Assembly (NCBI GenBank): GCA_023954155.1
Contig: JAMLIO010000003.1
Coordinates: 124,001 to 188,000 of the forward strand
Origin: Pseudobdellovibrionaceae bacterium
GTDB lineage: Bacteria; Bdellovibrionota; Bdellovibrionia; Bdellovibrionales; UBA1609
Reading direction: 5' to 3'
DNA: 64,000 nt
The translations under genes and the position numbers were made by a program. How positions within the stretch are numbered: the stretch's first letter is position 1; the number at the start of each line of letters is the position of its first letter. Below, piece after piece: positions 25,269 to 33,638 of this stretch. The notes under the pieces are model-generated. The model was not told where the DNA came from, searched no databases, and saw nothing but the letters and a program-made list of their open reading frames with translations.

Positions 25269-25297
25269 AAAAGGGGCCGATTAAGCCCCTTTTTTAA
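25269..25297 (+). terminator. Rho-independent terminator after 24734-25213
   Basis: A 9-bp stem (AAAAGGGGC/GCCCCTTTT, loop CGATTAA) runs directly into a T tract. A second small hairpin (GGACC/GGTCC, 25245-25262) precedes it. Confidence 0.88.
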
Positions 25298-25343
25298 TGC
25301 GTTTATAACATTATTCAACCGTGTAGGATTTTTCAGAAAGATT

Positions 25344-25529
25344 TTATTTATTTTGTAATTTCCTGAAAACTTTTTCTACTAGACAAAATTTAGTGACACT
25401 AGATTGTAATAAATTAACGCCTACAAAAACAGTGAACCACACCCAAAGTGGTGAGTGATAGTAGGTCAACGCTACACTTGATAAAACCATGGTGCCCGCA
25501 AAGGCTCTGATTTGATTTTCGATTGTCAT
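25344..25529 (-). CDS. DUF2892 (YgaP-type) small membrane protein
   Basis: The 61-residue product has two transmembrane helices and the DUF2892 endings: IENQIRAFAGTMVLSS and FVGVNLLQSSVTKFCLVEKVFRK. DUF2892 domains form the membrane part of rhodanese YgaP and often sit beside heavy-metal or thiol-responsive genes. ATG at 25529 is preceded by GGAGGA that overlaps the end of the RND gene, so it is the last gene of that operon. A longer upstream frame is not supported. The single Cys in TKFCLVEK is the conserved position. Confidence 0.82.
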   Translation of the reverse strand: MTIENQIRAFAGTMVLSSVALTYYHSPLWVWFTVFVGVNLLQSSVTKFCLVEKVFRKLQNK

Positions 25530-25530
25530 T

Positions 25531-28500
25531 TTAATCCTCCATTTTAAGTTCGTGTTGAATTTGAATTTGTCTTTGATGTCCCACAAACCAGTAGTAAAGC
25601 ACGGGTACAGCAAAGCGACTTAAGATTGTGGCGGCGATCTCGCCAAAGATTAGGCTCACAGCTAAACCTTGAAAAATGGGGTCTGCTAACATCACTGAAC
25701 TGCCCACAACCACTGCGGCGGCAGTTAAAAGCATAGGGCGAAACCTAAGTACACCCGCACTGACCACTGCCTCTTTTAAAGCCATCCCTTGCGCAATTTG
25801 ATGTTCAATGAAGTCGACCAGAATGATGGAGTTCCTGACAATGATTCCCGCACCCGCAATAAATCCAATCATTGAGGTTGCCGTAAAATACGATCCTACA
25901 AGGGCATGTCCTGGCAGAATCCCAATTAAACTGATGGGAATCGGAGTCATAATAATCAGGGGAACCGTAAAGCTTCGAAACCATCCTAAAACTAGAACAT
26001 AAATCAAAATCATAACCATACCAAAGGCCCCACCCAAATCACGAAAGACTTCATAGGTGATAAACCACTCTCCATCCCACTTCACTACAGGAGCCAGAGT
26101 ATCCCAAGGTACTTCTGCGGTTTGGATGGGATATTTTATTTGTGGTGCCAATTTAAGAATTCCATAAACGGGCGCTTCTTCTGCCCCAGCCAATTCGCTC
26201 ATCACATAGGACACTGGTTTTAAGTTTTTTCTATGAAGGGTGGTCTGTTTAAATTCACGAGGCTCCTTTAAAACATCACTGGCCTCCACGGAACCTGATT
26301 CAAAAGAGGGAATCTGTAAACGCGCAAAGGGTCTGACACTGGAGCGATGATCTTGAGCCACAGATAAATCTACAGAAACATCTTCTGGCGACAGAGTATC
26401 CGATAAGGTAGTGATGGAGGTTTCTGAAAATAACAAATGCCCCAAGTGCATAAGGTCTTCTGCACTCGTTCCTAATAGTCCGCCTTTTTTTTGATCATAT
26501 TCATACAACAAGCGTGTACGCCCTTCTCGCATGGTCGTATCTAAGTCGACCACACTAGGTTCGTTGGCAAAAATCTGGGCCAGCTCTTCAGCGACCTGAT
26601 CACGCACTTGTTGGTTCGGTCCATACACTTCAGCAATCATGGTGGCCAAGACAGGAGGACCTGGTGGGATTTCAAGAACTTTGGTGATGGCTTTCATTTT
26701 TTGACCAAAATCAGAAATCACTGGTCGCAGCTTTTCGATCACTTCGTGACTGGACTGGTCTCGATCATGTTTGGGTGTAAGTAGAACATGAAGATCATTT
26801 TGATAGTCAGTCCCCCTTAGAAAAGTGTGCTTCACCATTCCAGAAAATGAAAATGGTGCCGCTTCGCCTGAAAACACTTGCACCATTTTAACGTCTTTAT
26901 TTTTTAAAATTTCTTGAGCCAGTTCTACAGAATGCTCTTTGGCTATTTCTCTTGGCGTTTCCGCAGGATAATCCACAAGAACTTGGAACTCTTCTTTATT
27001 ATCAAAGGGAAGCATTTTGACCTTTACAGATTTAAAGGCAATTAAGCTTGAGGCGAGCAAAAGTAAAACCATAATGAACGAACCAAAAACTAGAGATGAT
27101 TTCTTTGATCCTAATAATAACTCCATCACACGCTCATAAATTTGATCCAGTCGACTGGATTTTTGCCCTTCTTCTGACTCGTCATGCGATTCTTCTTTAA
27201 GAAGTTTAACCGAAGCCCATGGAGTGATAATAAACGCGACAAACAGCGAAAGAATCATGGCAAGACTAGCACCCACAGGGATAGGTTTCATATAAGGACC
27301 CATCAATCCTCTGACAAAAGCCATCGGCAAAATCGCAGCAATCACGGTAAAGGTCGCTAAAATTGTAGGGTTGCCTACCTCACTTACAGCGCGGATAGTG
27401 GCTTTCACAAGTCCACCCTTTGCTCCTGCACGTAAGTGTCTTTCTATGTTTTCCACCACCACAATGGCGTCATCCACTAAAATTCCTATAGAAAAAATCA
27501 ATGCAAATAGAGTGACTCGATTCAGGGTGTATCCCATAAAATAATAGATCGCCAAAGTCAGAGCCAACGTGACTGGAATAGCAATGGCCACTACAAGAGC
27601 TGCACGCAAACCCATAAAAAGAGCAATTAAAAACGCTACAGAAAAAGTGGCAATCAGCAAATGTTCAATCAGTTCATGGGATTTATCTGAAGCGGTGGAG
27701 CCATAATCTCTGACCACACTCATTTTCAAGTCTGAATTTTCAGGCTTCGACTTCGTCTCTTCCACAAAGACATTCACTCGTTTTAAAATCTGTTCTGCAA
27801 GGGTGACAACGTTTGTGCCTTTACGTTTTGAAAAGACAATCGAAACCGCTTTTTGTGGAGCTTTCCCTTCTTCTACAAGAACCGAACCTCTAACCACTTG
27901 CTCAGGGCCATCCGTGACTTCTGCAATATCCTTAATATAAACAACTTGGCCACCTCGTTGGCCAATGACCACGTTTTTGACATCTTCAAGATTCTTAAGA
28001 CGACCACCGACTTCTACATCTAAAGTTTTTTCGTTGTTCCAGTTTTTTCCTGAAGGTGCCAAAGCATCATTTTTCTTTAGGGCCTGGGCCACAGAAAGTA
28101 GTGAAACGCCTCTTTGATTCATCTTAGTGGGGTCCACAATCACTCGTAGCGCTCGTTTTTGTCCTCCTAATAATTCCACCCGCGAGAGATCGGGAGTGCT
28201 AGACAGCTCTCTGGCTAACGGGGCCACTACTGAACGCAACTCATACTCACTTAATTGGTCTGAGGTGAAAGACAGTACAAGAAAAGGAACATCATCAATA
28301 GAAAATGCCTGAACTTGCGGAGCCATTGCATTGGCAGGAAGTTCACTTTTAATTAACATAAGCTTATGGTGAATTTTAACCAAGCTAGGTTCCATAGGCT
28401 CACCCACTTTAAACCGCACCGTCACCAAACTTCCATGGGGTTGGCTGCTGGAGTAGACATACTCAACACCATCAAGCCCCCACACTGCGCGCTCTATGGG

Positions 28501-28719
28501 TTCTGTGACTTTTCTTTCAATCTCTTCGGCTGTAAATCCAGGCGCGCCCGTTCGTATATCAATCATAGGAACAGAAATTTGTGGTTCTTCTTCTTTCGGG
28601 GTTAGATATACAGCAAACAGTCCCAAAAGAATGCTCACCACCGCAATCACGGGAGTCAGTTTAGAATGTACGAAAGCCTTTCCGATTTGCCCTGCAAAAC
28701 CTAATTTATTGTTATTCAT
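25531..28719 (-). CDS. RND efflux permease (second system)
   Basis: This 1062-residue RND-superfamily permease has TM1 near 22-42 (IAVVSILLGLFAVYLTPKEEE) and two large periplasmic loops. TM4 contains the proton-relay Asp pair in IGILVDDAIVVVENIERHL. TM8-12 are near the C-terminus (MIGFIAGAGIIVRNSIILVDF in TM10). The opening LTPKEEEPQI and GAPGFTAEEIE are common in RND pumps next to ArsR genes. ATG at 28719 follows AGGTGG; GTG at 28728 lies within that site. It lies between the tolC-like gene and DUF2892. No membrane-fusion (adaptor) gene is in the operon. Substrate is unknown; the ArsR regulator suggests metals or thiol-reactive compounds. Confidence 0.92.
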   Translation of the reverse strand: MNNNKLGFAGQIGKAFVHSKLTPVIAVVSILLGLFAVYLTPKEEEPQISVPMIDIRTGAPGFTAEEIERKVTEPIERAVWGLDGVEYVYSSSQPHGSLVTVRFKVGEPMEPSLVKIHHKLMLIKSELPANAMAPQVQAFSIDDVPFLVLSFTSDQLSEYELRSVVAPLARELSSTPDLSRVELLGGQKRALRVIVDPTKMNQRGVSLLSVAQALKKNDALAPSGKNWNNEKTLDVEVGGRLKNLEDVKNVVIGQRGGQVVYIKDIAEVTDGPEQVVRGSVLVEEGKAPQKAVSIVFSKRKGTNVVTLAEQILKRVNVFVEETKSKPENSDLKMSVVRDYGSTASDKSHELIEHLLIATFSVAFLIALFMGLRAALVVAIAIPVTLALTLAIYYFMGYTLNRVTLFALIFSIGILVDDAIVVVENIERHLRAGAKGGLVKATIRAVSEVGNPTILATFTVIAAILPMAFVRGLMGPYMKPIPVGASLAMILSLFVAFIITPWASVKLLKEESHDESEEGQKSSRLDQIYERVMELLLGSKKSSLVFGSFIMVLLLLASSLIAFKSVKVKMLPFDNKEEFQVLVDYPAETPREIAKEHSVELAQEILKNKDVKMVQVFSGEAAPFSFSGMVKHTFLRGTDYQNDLHVLLTPKHDRDQSSHEVIEKLRPVISDFGQKMKAITKVLEIPPGPPVLATMIAEVYGPNQQVRDQVAEELAQIFANEPSVVDLDTTMREGRTRLLYEYDQKKGGLLGTSAEDLMHLGHLLFSETSITTLSDTLSPEDVSVDLSVAQDHRSSVRPFARLQIPSFESGSVEASDVLKEPREFKQTTLHRKNLKPVSYVMSELAGAEEAPVYGILKLAPQIKYPIQTAEVPWDTLAPVVKWDGEWFITYEVFRDLGGAFGMVMILIYVLVLGWFRSFTVPLIIMTPIPISLIGILPGHALVGSYFTATSMIGFIAGAGIIVRNSIILVDFIEHQIAQGMALKEAVVSAGVLRFRPMLLTAAAVVVGSSVMLADPIFQGLAVSLIFGEIAATILSRFAVPVLYYWFVGHQRQIQIQHELKMED

Positions 28720-28728
28720 AGAATCCAC

Positions 28729-30054
28729 CTATTTCACTTTCAATATTTGATTCGGATCGAATTTAGTCTGTTGGGATGATTTTTCTGCGGATTCAACATA
28801 GCTTTGTGCCGCCTCAAAGGTCTGAGCGATGACATCCGCTCGGCGATTAAACACTTCGGCAAGCTGTAAGGCATTGATAGAGCCATTTTTAAAAAGCCTT
28901 TCCATTGTCTTAAGCTGTTCGTCCATAGCTTTGGCAGATTGATTCAAAAGATCCAAGTTTTCATCAATAGCAGTAAGCTGTTTTTGAAATGCGTTCTTCT
29001 GAGCCTCTTGTTGCACTCTTAGTGCTTGAGCATACTGACCATAAGCTTCTGCTTGAAGCCTTGATTTTTTGTAAACCCCTCGATCTGAGGGATTAAATAG
29101 GCTCCATTGCAAATACACACCTGCTGTATACCCTGTGGCTGTATCGCGCTTGCCATTAAACAAGTATGTTTCTGCAAATGCTCCGATGCGAGGTCGATAT
29201 CTTGCTTTTTCCATCTCGGCCATCATCGTCGAAGCCTTTGACTGTTCTAGTTTCACCTCAAGCTCAAAAGACTCCTGACTTGAATTTTGATTTGATTTTG
29301 TAAATATATTTCTTTTCACAAAAACTCTAGGATCAGCAATCATCAAAGACGAAATGTCTACCTGTGACCCCATGGTTTGTAGCGTTTCCTGTAAAGCCCG
29401 ACTGTGGGTAGAATATTGGCTGATCTGACCTACTAAGCGCAAACGCAAAGATTTAAGCCCCAGCAGTCCCGAATACCCGACTGGATTTTCACGGGAACCA
29501 AACTGATATCTTTTTAATAAGCCATCTACCTGATCACGCAAATTTTTAAGCTCTTTTACTTTATAATTTAAAACACCTACTTCGATATAAGATTTAGCTA
29601 CAGCCAAATACAGACTGGCTCGAGTTTGGTTCCTATGATGTTCTTTTGCATTTTTTAGATGCTCCATCATTTTTTGTTTAGAGGTGCTCATTCCTCCCTC
29701 ATACAGATTGATATTCACCCCTAAAGCTCCTTGTGCATATAAACTGGCATCTGGCTCATTGATCAATGAAGGGTTGAAATCAGACGCTTGTAGGTCTCTT
29801 TGTTGGATCACACCAAAAAACGAAGCACCAGGATCATTGGTATGGTACGCATTAGCATTTAAATACACTTGCGGAAGCCAGTGTTGCTTTGACATTTCAT
29901 AAGAAATTTGTGCTGACTCATATTCCAAAGCTGTGGCTTTATGAGCTGGAGAATGGGCCTCAATCTGTACCCACACCTCTGAAAACTCTTGTGCTCCCAA
30001 AGTGGTGGATGTAGTGAGTGCTAATAAGATTAAAAAAGAATAGATATGTTTCAT
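28729..30054 (-). CDS. TolC-family outer-membrane efflux protein
   Basis: The 441-residue protein has a signal peptide (cleavage near LGA-QE) and the duplicated OEP fold. Helical hairpin blocks lie near 40-75, 120-215 (KSYIEVGVLNYKVKELKNLRDQVDGL) and 310-430 (RLFKNGSINALQLAEVFNRRADVIAQT), with strand segments such as LGVNINLYEGG and AGVYLQWSLFNP. It would form the trimeric outer-membrane channel for the adjacent RND permease. It starts 3 bases after the arsR stop, and its stop is immediately followed by the RND ribosome binding site. Confidence 0.92.
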   Translation of the reverse strand: MKHIYSFLILLALTTSTTLGAQEFSEVWVQIEAHSPAHKATALEYESAQISYEMSKQHWLPQVYLNANAYHTNDPGASFFGVIQQRDLQASDFNPSLINEPDASLYAQGALGVNINLYEGGMSTSKQKMMEHLKNAKEHHRNQTRASLYLAVAKSYIEVGVLNYKVKELKNLRDQVDGLLKRYQFGSRENPVGYSGLLGLKSLRLRLVGQISQYSTHSRALQETLQTMGSQVDISSLMIADPRVFVKRNIFTKSNQNSSQESFELEVKLEQSKASTMMAEMEKARYRPRIGAFAETYLFNGKRDTATGYTAGVYLQWSLFNPSDRGVYKKSRLQAEAYGQYAQALRVQQEAQKNAFQKQLTAIDENLDLLNQSAKAMDEQLKTMERLFKNGSINALQLAEVFNRRADVIAQTFEAAQSYVESAEKSSQQTKFDPNQILKVK

Positions 30055-30057
30055 AGA

Positions 30058-30429
30058 CTAAACCTTTGTAGATTTTAAAGCCTTAACGATTTCAGAGTTT
30101 TGTTTTTCTTCCTGAGTCACTCGCGTCATCAAAAGCACTCTAAGCATTCCACAAGCTTCTTTGATGCCAGGAAGGCCCAAACTGTAATACTGATACAGTC
30201 CTTCTTTTCTGGCTTGAACTACACCTGCCTCTTTTAAAACCGAAAGATGTTGAGACAGATTCGCTTTGGGAATTTTAAGGGTATCTAGAAGTTCTGACGC
30301 ATTTTTTTCGCTTTCGCCTAAAATATCCAAAATCTCTAGGCGAACTGGATGAGCCAGTGCCGAACATATTCCCGCTTGAAGCTCATAAATCTCTTTGGTT
30401 GCTCTTTTATATCCCTTTGTTTTTGCCAT
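30058..30429 (-). CDS. ArsR-family winged-helix repressor
   Basis: A 123-residue ArsR/SmtB-type regulator: CSALAHPVRLEILDILGES, ASELLDTLKIPKANLSQHLSVLKEAGVVQARKEGLYQYYSL is a complete winged helix. Two cysteines, one in the first helix (GICSALAHP) and one near the C-terminus (KEACGML), could sense metals or thiols, but the classical ELCVCDL site is absent. It is the first gene of the minus-strand RND-TolC operon and has an 8-bp inverted repeat upstream, so autoregulation is likely. Confidence 0.9.
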   Translation of the reverse strand: MAKTKGYKRATKEIYELQAGICSALAHPVRLEILDILGESEKNASELLDTLKIPKANLSQHLSVLKEAGVVQARKEGLYQYYSLGLPGIKEACGMLRVLLMTRVTQEEKQNSEIVKALKSTKV

Positions 30430-30451
30430 AATATGCCCTTCCTACACCAAT

Positions 30452-30479
30452 TATTAGTTCATATATTTATAAACTAATA
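30452..30479 (-). promoter_or_regulatory. Inverted repeat upstream of arsR, candidate operator
   Basis: TATTAGTT (30452-30459) and AACTAATA (30472-30479) are perfect 8-base arms around a 12-base A/T-only-rich spacer. They lie 23-50 bases before the arsR start, where an autorepressor would bind. Confidence 0.6.
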
Positions 30480-30681
30480 TACTAATCGACATTTGTAAAG
30501 AAAATTAAAGCCTAATGTCTCAAAAAAAACGTTTACAAAGGAATACTGTGTGTTTTTAACTAGATAACGCAAAAGGTCTCGTCCTTAAATCTGTGCACAC
30601 GAGGTCAAGCCTTGAGTTTTTAGACAAGTTCAAAGAAAGTGGTTGCAGATTCTAAAATACAGTCACTTTCGAGGGGGTCCC

Positions 30682-31089
30682 ATGAATGTCGACACATCTG
30701 AACTCAAAAGCTTAATGGAAAAGTATAAAAAGATCTGCGTGTATGGACTGAGTCCAGACAGCACTAAAGCCAGTTTTCATGTTCCTGAATATTTAAGATC
30801 ACACGGCTGGGACATCGTTGGTGTTTATCCCAAGGAGCATAATGCTGGTGGCTTTAAAATCTACACCAGTCTCAGTGATGTGCCTGCGGACTATCGCAAG
30901 TTTGTTGATGTCTTTCGTGCTTCAGACAAAGTTCCTTCTGTCGTAGATGAAGTTTTATCTCTTGGAGGAACTGAGGTGCTTTGGCTCCAACTTGGCATTT
31001 CCAACGCCGAAGCAGAACAAAAAGCAGAAGATGCAGGTCTACAAGTGGTCTCTAACCATTGTTTGGTGATTGAACATCAAAAGGGGTAA
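30682..31089 (+). CDS. CoA-binding domain protein
   Basis: The 135-residue protein is a single Rossmann-type CoA-binding domain (YccU-like). It contains YKKICVYGLSPDSTKASFHVPEYLRSHGW, the VYPK strand end, VDVFRASDKVPSVVDE, LWLQLGISN and the terminal VSNHCLVIEH. Such proteins bind CoA through the N-terminal glycine loop; their physiological role is poorly defined. ATG at 30682 follows AGGGGG. It is a single gene between the arsR operon and ogt. Confidence 0.87.
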   Translation: MNVDTSELKSLMEKYKKICVYGLSPDSTKASFHVPEYLRSHGWDIVGVYPKEHNAGGFKIYTSLSDVPADYRKFVDVFRASDKVPSVVDEVLSLGGTEVLWLQLGISNAEAEQKAEDAGLQVVSNHCLVIEHQKG

Positions 31090-31201
31090 TTTGATTGTTG
31101 GTGGGAGTTACCAGAAAGACTGAGTTATTTACTTTCGAAACTTAAAAATGTAAATATTTAACGAACTTTGAATACTGTAAAAAATTTTAAAAGGATACTG
31201 T

Positions 31202-31684
31202 ATGACACTAGCACAACGAAAAATAAAATCACCCTTAGGTCCTCTTTTTCTTGTGGCTTCACCTAAAGCCATTAAGGGAATCTATTTTGACAAACAAAAT
31301 CTTCCCACACACACAGACGACACTTCCACCCAACGTCTGTTAGATCTTTTAGAACAGCAACTGCAAGAGTACTTTGCTGGAGACAGAACTTCTTTTGACC
31401 TTCCTCTTGATCCTGATGGAACAGAATTTCAAAAAAAGGTTTGGAAACAACTTTTAAAAATTCCTTATGGCCAAACCCAATCTTATAAAGATATTGCTAA
31501 AGGCATTAAAGACGCCAACGCCAGTCGTGCAGTGGGGACAGCCAATAGCAAAAATCCCATTTGCATTATTATCCCCTGTCATCGCGTGATCACCTCCAAT
31601 GCTACACTCGGTGGGTACACTGGGGGCCTAGACAAAAAGATTAAACTTCTTAATATTGAACACATCGACACCAAAAATTTATAA
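31202..31684 (+). CDS. ogt: Methylated-DNA-protein-cysteine methyltransferase
   Basis: The 160-residue protein repairs O6-methylguanine by irreversible transfer to its own cysteine. The active site PCHRVI places Cys126. Upstream FQKKVWKQLLKIPYGQTQSYKDIAK is the conserved helix-turn-helix region, and GGYTGGLDKKIKLLNIE closes the domain. The length is that of the minimal Ogt form without an Ada N-terminal domain. SD GGAT precedes ATG. The 3' end overlaps the convergent cdh stop by 6 bases. Confidence 0.95.
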   Translation: MTLAQRKIKSPLGPLFLVASPKAIKGIYFDKQNLPTHTDDTSTQRLLDLLEQQLQEYFAGDRTSFDLPLDPDGTEFQKKVWKQLLKIPYGQTQSYKDIAKGIKDANASRAVGTANSKNPICIIIPCHRVITSNATLGGYTGGLDKKIKLLNIEHIDTKNL

Positions 31685-32467
31685 AGGGAAAATAATACGA
31701 CATTCGTGGTCTTGAATTTCTTCTACAGAGCCTCTGTTTTTTGTTGCCGCATCTCTTTTACTGGCTAATAAAACCAAAGCGTACCCTTCTGGAGTTTTTT
31801 TATCAGCCACAGCAACCATGGCTAAACCATACTCACCCATATTTTTTGCCGCCCCTTCAATTTCATCTGCCATACTTTTAAAAACATTCATTTCCGAAAG
31901 TTCTTTTTCTGTCACTTTTTTAGCTAAATAGGAATGTCCTCTGATCTCAAAAGGCAAAGCAGACCATGTGGGTTTGAACTCTGAGGCATGTTCATCAAAT
32001 TGTTTTTTTAAATCAGGCTTGATACATGAAATATGCACATGCAGGTGATTCTGCGTGCGACCAAATTGTGAGTTGATCGCCAGAGACGCATGCTCTGGAT
32101 TGAGTTTGTCACGCATTTTTCTTTGCATATAAAGACGAGCCTCCCAAGATAGATAAAAATAATTGGGAATATCTTCTTTTAAAAGCTTAGGACTCTCCAT
32201 TCCTGAAATGTCTGCCGTGGGCATCAGAAGATATTGTAAGACACCGACACGGTCTTTAAAAACAACATGTCCCGCATCTATCCCCTCTTTAGTGTCAACA
32301 TGGATACATGGGTTGACCTTTTGGTTTTTATATTCGCCTTGAGCAAGACACTGTTTACTGACAATATTCCACAAGACATCGGAAGGTTTATTTCGACTTG
32401 CACTTCCACAACCCGCACAGAACACAAACATAAATATCACAGCTATCATCTTCAAAGCGTGTTGCAC
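31679..32467 (-). CDS. cdh: CDP-diacylglycerol pyrophosphatase, lipoprotein
   Basis: Cdh hydrolyses CDP-diacylglycerol to CMP and phosphatidate at the membrane. The protein matches the enterobacterial enzyme over its length: CIHVDTKEG, YLLMPTADISGMESPKLL, NYFYLSWEARLYM, SLAINSQFGRTQNHLHVHISCI (HIT-like catalytic histidines), RGHSYLAKKVTEKEL and EEIQDHECRI. GTG at 32467 is chosen because GAGGTGA lies just upstream and it gives a compact lipoprotein signal (IAVIFMFVFCAGC), 262 residues in all. Longer frames to 32563 exist but add an odd basic leader. Lipidation is inferred from the lipobox. Confidence 0.9.
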   Translation of the reverse strand: MQHALKMIAVIFMFVFCAGCGSASRNKPSDVLWNIVSKQCLAQGEYKNQKVNPCIHVDTKEGIDAGHVVFKDRVGVLQYLLMPTADISGMESPKLLKEDIPNYFYLSWEARLYMQRKMRDKLNPEHASLAINSQFGRTQNHLHVHISCIKPDLKKQFDEHASEFKPTWSALPFEIRGHSYLAKKVTEKELSEMNVFKSMADEIEGAAKNMGEYGLAMVAVADKKTPEGYALVLLASKRDAATKNRGSVEEIQDHECRIIFPL

Positions 32468-32577
32468 ATTCACCTCTCGTTTCAGTTTTAAAGCTTTATA
32501 CTTAAATTTATACATTATAGTCTCAAAAAGAAATAAACTTTTTGCCAGTTTCTTAACACTCAAATTGATTTCTGATT

Positions 32578-32949
32578 TTAGGATTTAGGTCGAGTTGCAA
32601 TATAAATGGAACAGCAAAATAAAATCACAGTCACTAAAACTTTAACCCATAGAATTTCAACTGTAATCCAAATGATTCCCAAGGAACAGGCTATCATGGA
32701 AATCGCCAGACACTTTGCTTGTGTAGAAATAGCTCCTCGTTCTTCCCACCGAATCAACGACGGGCCTACCACTCTATTCTCTCGAAGACGTTGATGGGTT
32801 TTGGGTGAACTTTTGATAAAACACCATGCCGCTAGAATAATAAAGATTGTAGTAGGTAGTAAGGGCACAAAGGCACCAACGACCCCTATCAAGAGAAATA
32901 AGCAGCCCAATAAAAAAACCATGACTCTTAATGCTTTATTTCGAATCAT
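32578..32949 (-). CDS. YbaN/DUF454-family inner-membrane protein
   Basis: The 123-residue protein carries the DUF454 pattern: RVMVFLLGCLFLLIGVVGAFVPLLPTTIFIILAAWCFIKSSPK, NRVVGPSLIRWEERGAIS and a C-terminal helix pair. There are about four transmembrane helices. The family is widespread and its function is unknown. It lies upstream of cdh on the same strand with a 110-base gap, so the two may share a transcript. Confidence 0.87.
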   Translation of the reverse strand: MIRNKALRVMVFLLGCLFLLIGVVGAFVPLLPTTIFIILAAWCFIKSSPKTHQRLRENRVVGPSLIRWEERGAISTQAKCLAISMIACSLGIIWITVEILWVKVLVTVILFCCSIYIATRPKS

Positions 32950-33123
32950 AATCTGCCCATTTCCTTAGGTTCACATGACCATATTGAACTGATTGCTAAT
33001 AAATTAACACAATTTTTATGTAATTCATGTACTTTTCTAAACAAAGATCGCGTAACTCCTTCAAGAAAAAGACAATTTGGACACATATAATTAAAAGCAA
33101 GAACCAATTATAGGAGGTCTTAA

Positions 33124-33444
33124 ATGTCTAAATCCGTATTAGCGTCCATCGTACTTGCTATGTCTTTGTCAGCTCCCGTCTTTTATGCCTCAGCAGCAGA
33201 TCAACAAAAGACTGTGGGAGCAAAAGTAGAAGCTGGATATGAAAAAACCAAAGACGTCACCAAAGAAGCCTATGAAGATGTCAGAGACGGAACCAAAAAA
33301 GCTTATCGCAAAGCCAAAGATGAAACTTGTGAACTCGTTAATGGCAAAATGGAATGCAAAGCCAAAAAAGCAAAACATAAGATACAAAATACTTATGACA
33401 GTGCAAAAGATAAAGCCAACGACCCAGTAAGAAAAACCAACTAG
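33124..33444 (+). CDS. Secreted Lys-rich helical protein
   Basis: A 106-residue protein with a signal peptide (cleavage near ASA-AD) and a mature region of amphipathic charged helix built from irregular 11-residue-like units (YEKTKDVTKEAYEDVRDGTKKAY). This is similar in style to LEA-like and CsbD-like stress proteins. Two cysteines (ETCELVNGKMECK) could form a loop disulfide. The Shine-Dalgarno AGGAGG is strong and a strong terminator follows, suggesting good expression. Function is not known. Confidence 0.75.
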   Translation: MSKSVLASIVLAMSLSAPVFYASAADQQKTVGAKVEAGYEKTKDVTKEAYEDVRDGTKKAYRKAKDETCELVNGKMECKAKKAKHKIQNTYDSAKDKANDPVRKTN

Positions 33445-33500
33445 AGGTCTTTATCGCCTGCCCCAGCCTCTCCTTACATAAGAGAGAGTGAAGTTCACAA

Positions 33501-33531
33501 AAAAAGCCTAGGGTTTACCTAGGCTTTTTTT
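33501..33531 (+). terminator. Strong Rho-independent terminator after 33124-33444
   Basis: A 12-bp stem (AAAAAGCCTAGG/CCTAGGCTTTTT, loop GTTTA) followed by more T residues. The A tract on the left makes it potentially bidirectional, so it may also end desaturase transcription from the right. Confidence 0.92.
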
Positions 33532-33638
33532 TGTATTCATATACGCATATTTTATATCTTATGTTCTACATGTATGTCTTATATTTATTAGGGCTCACCA
33601 AATGACTTTCCGAGTGACCCTAAATATGCAGTGCCTTT

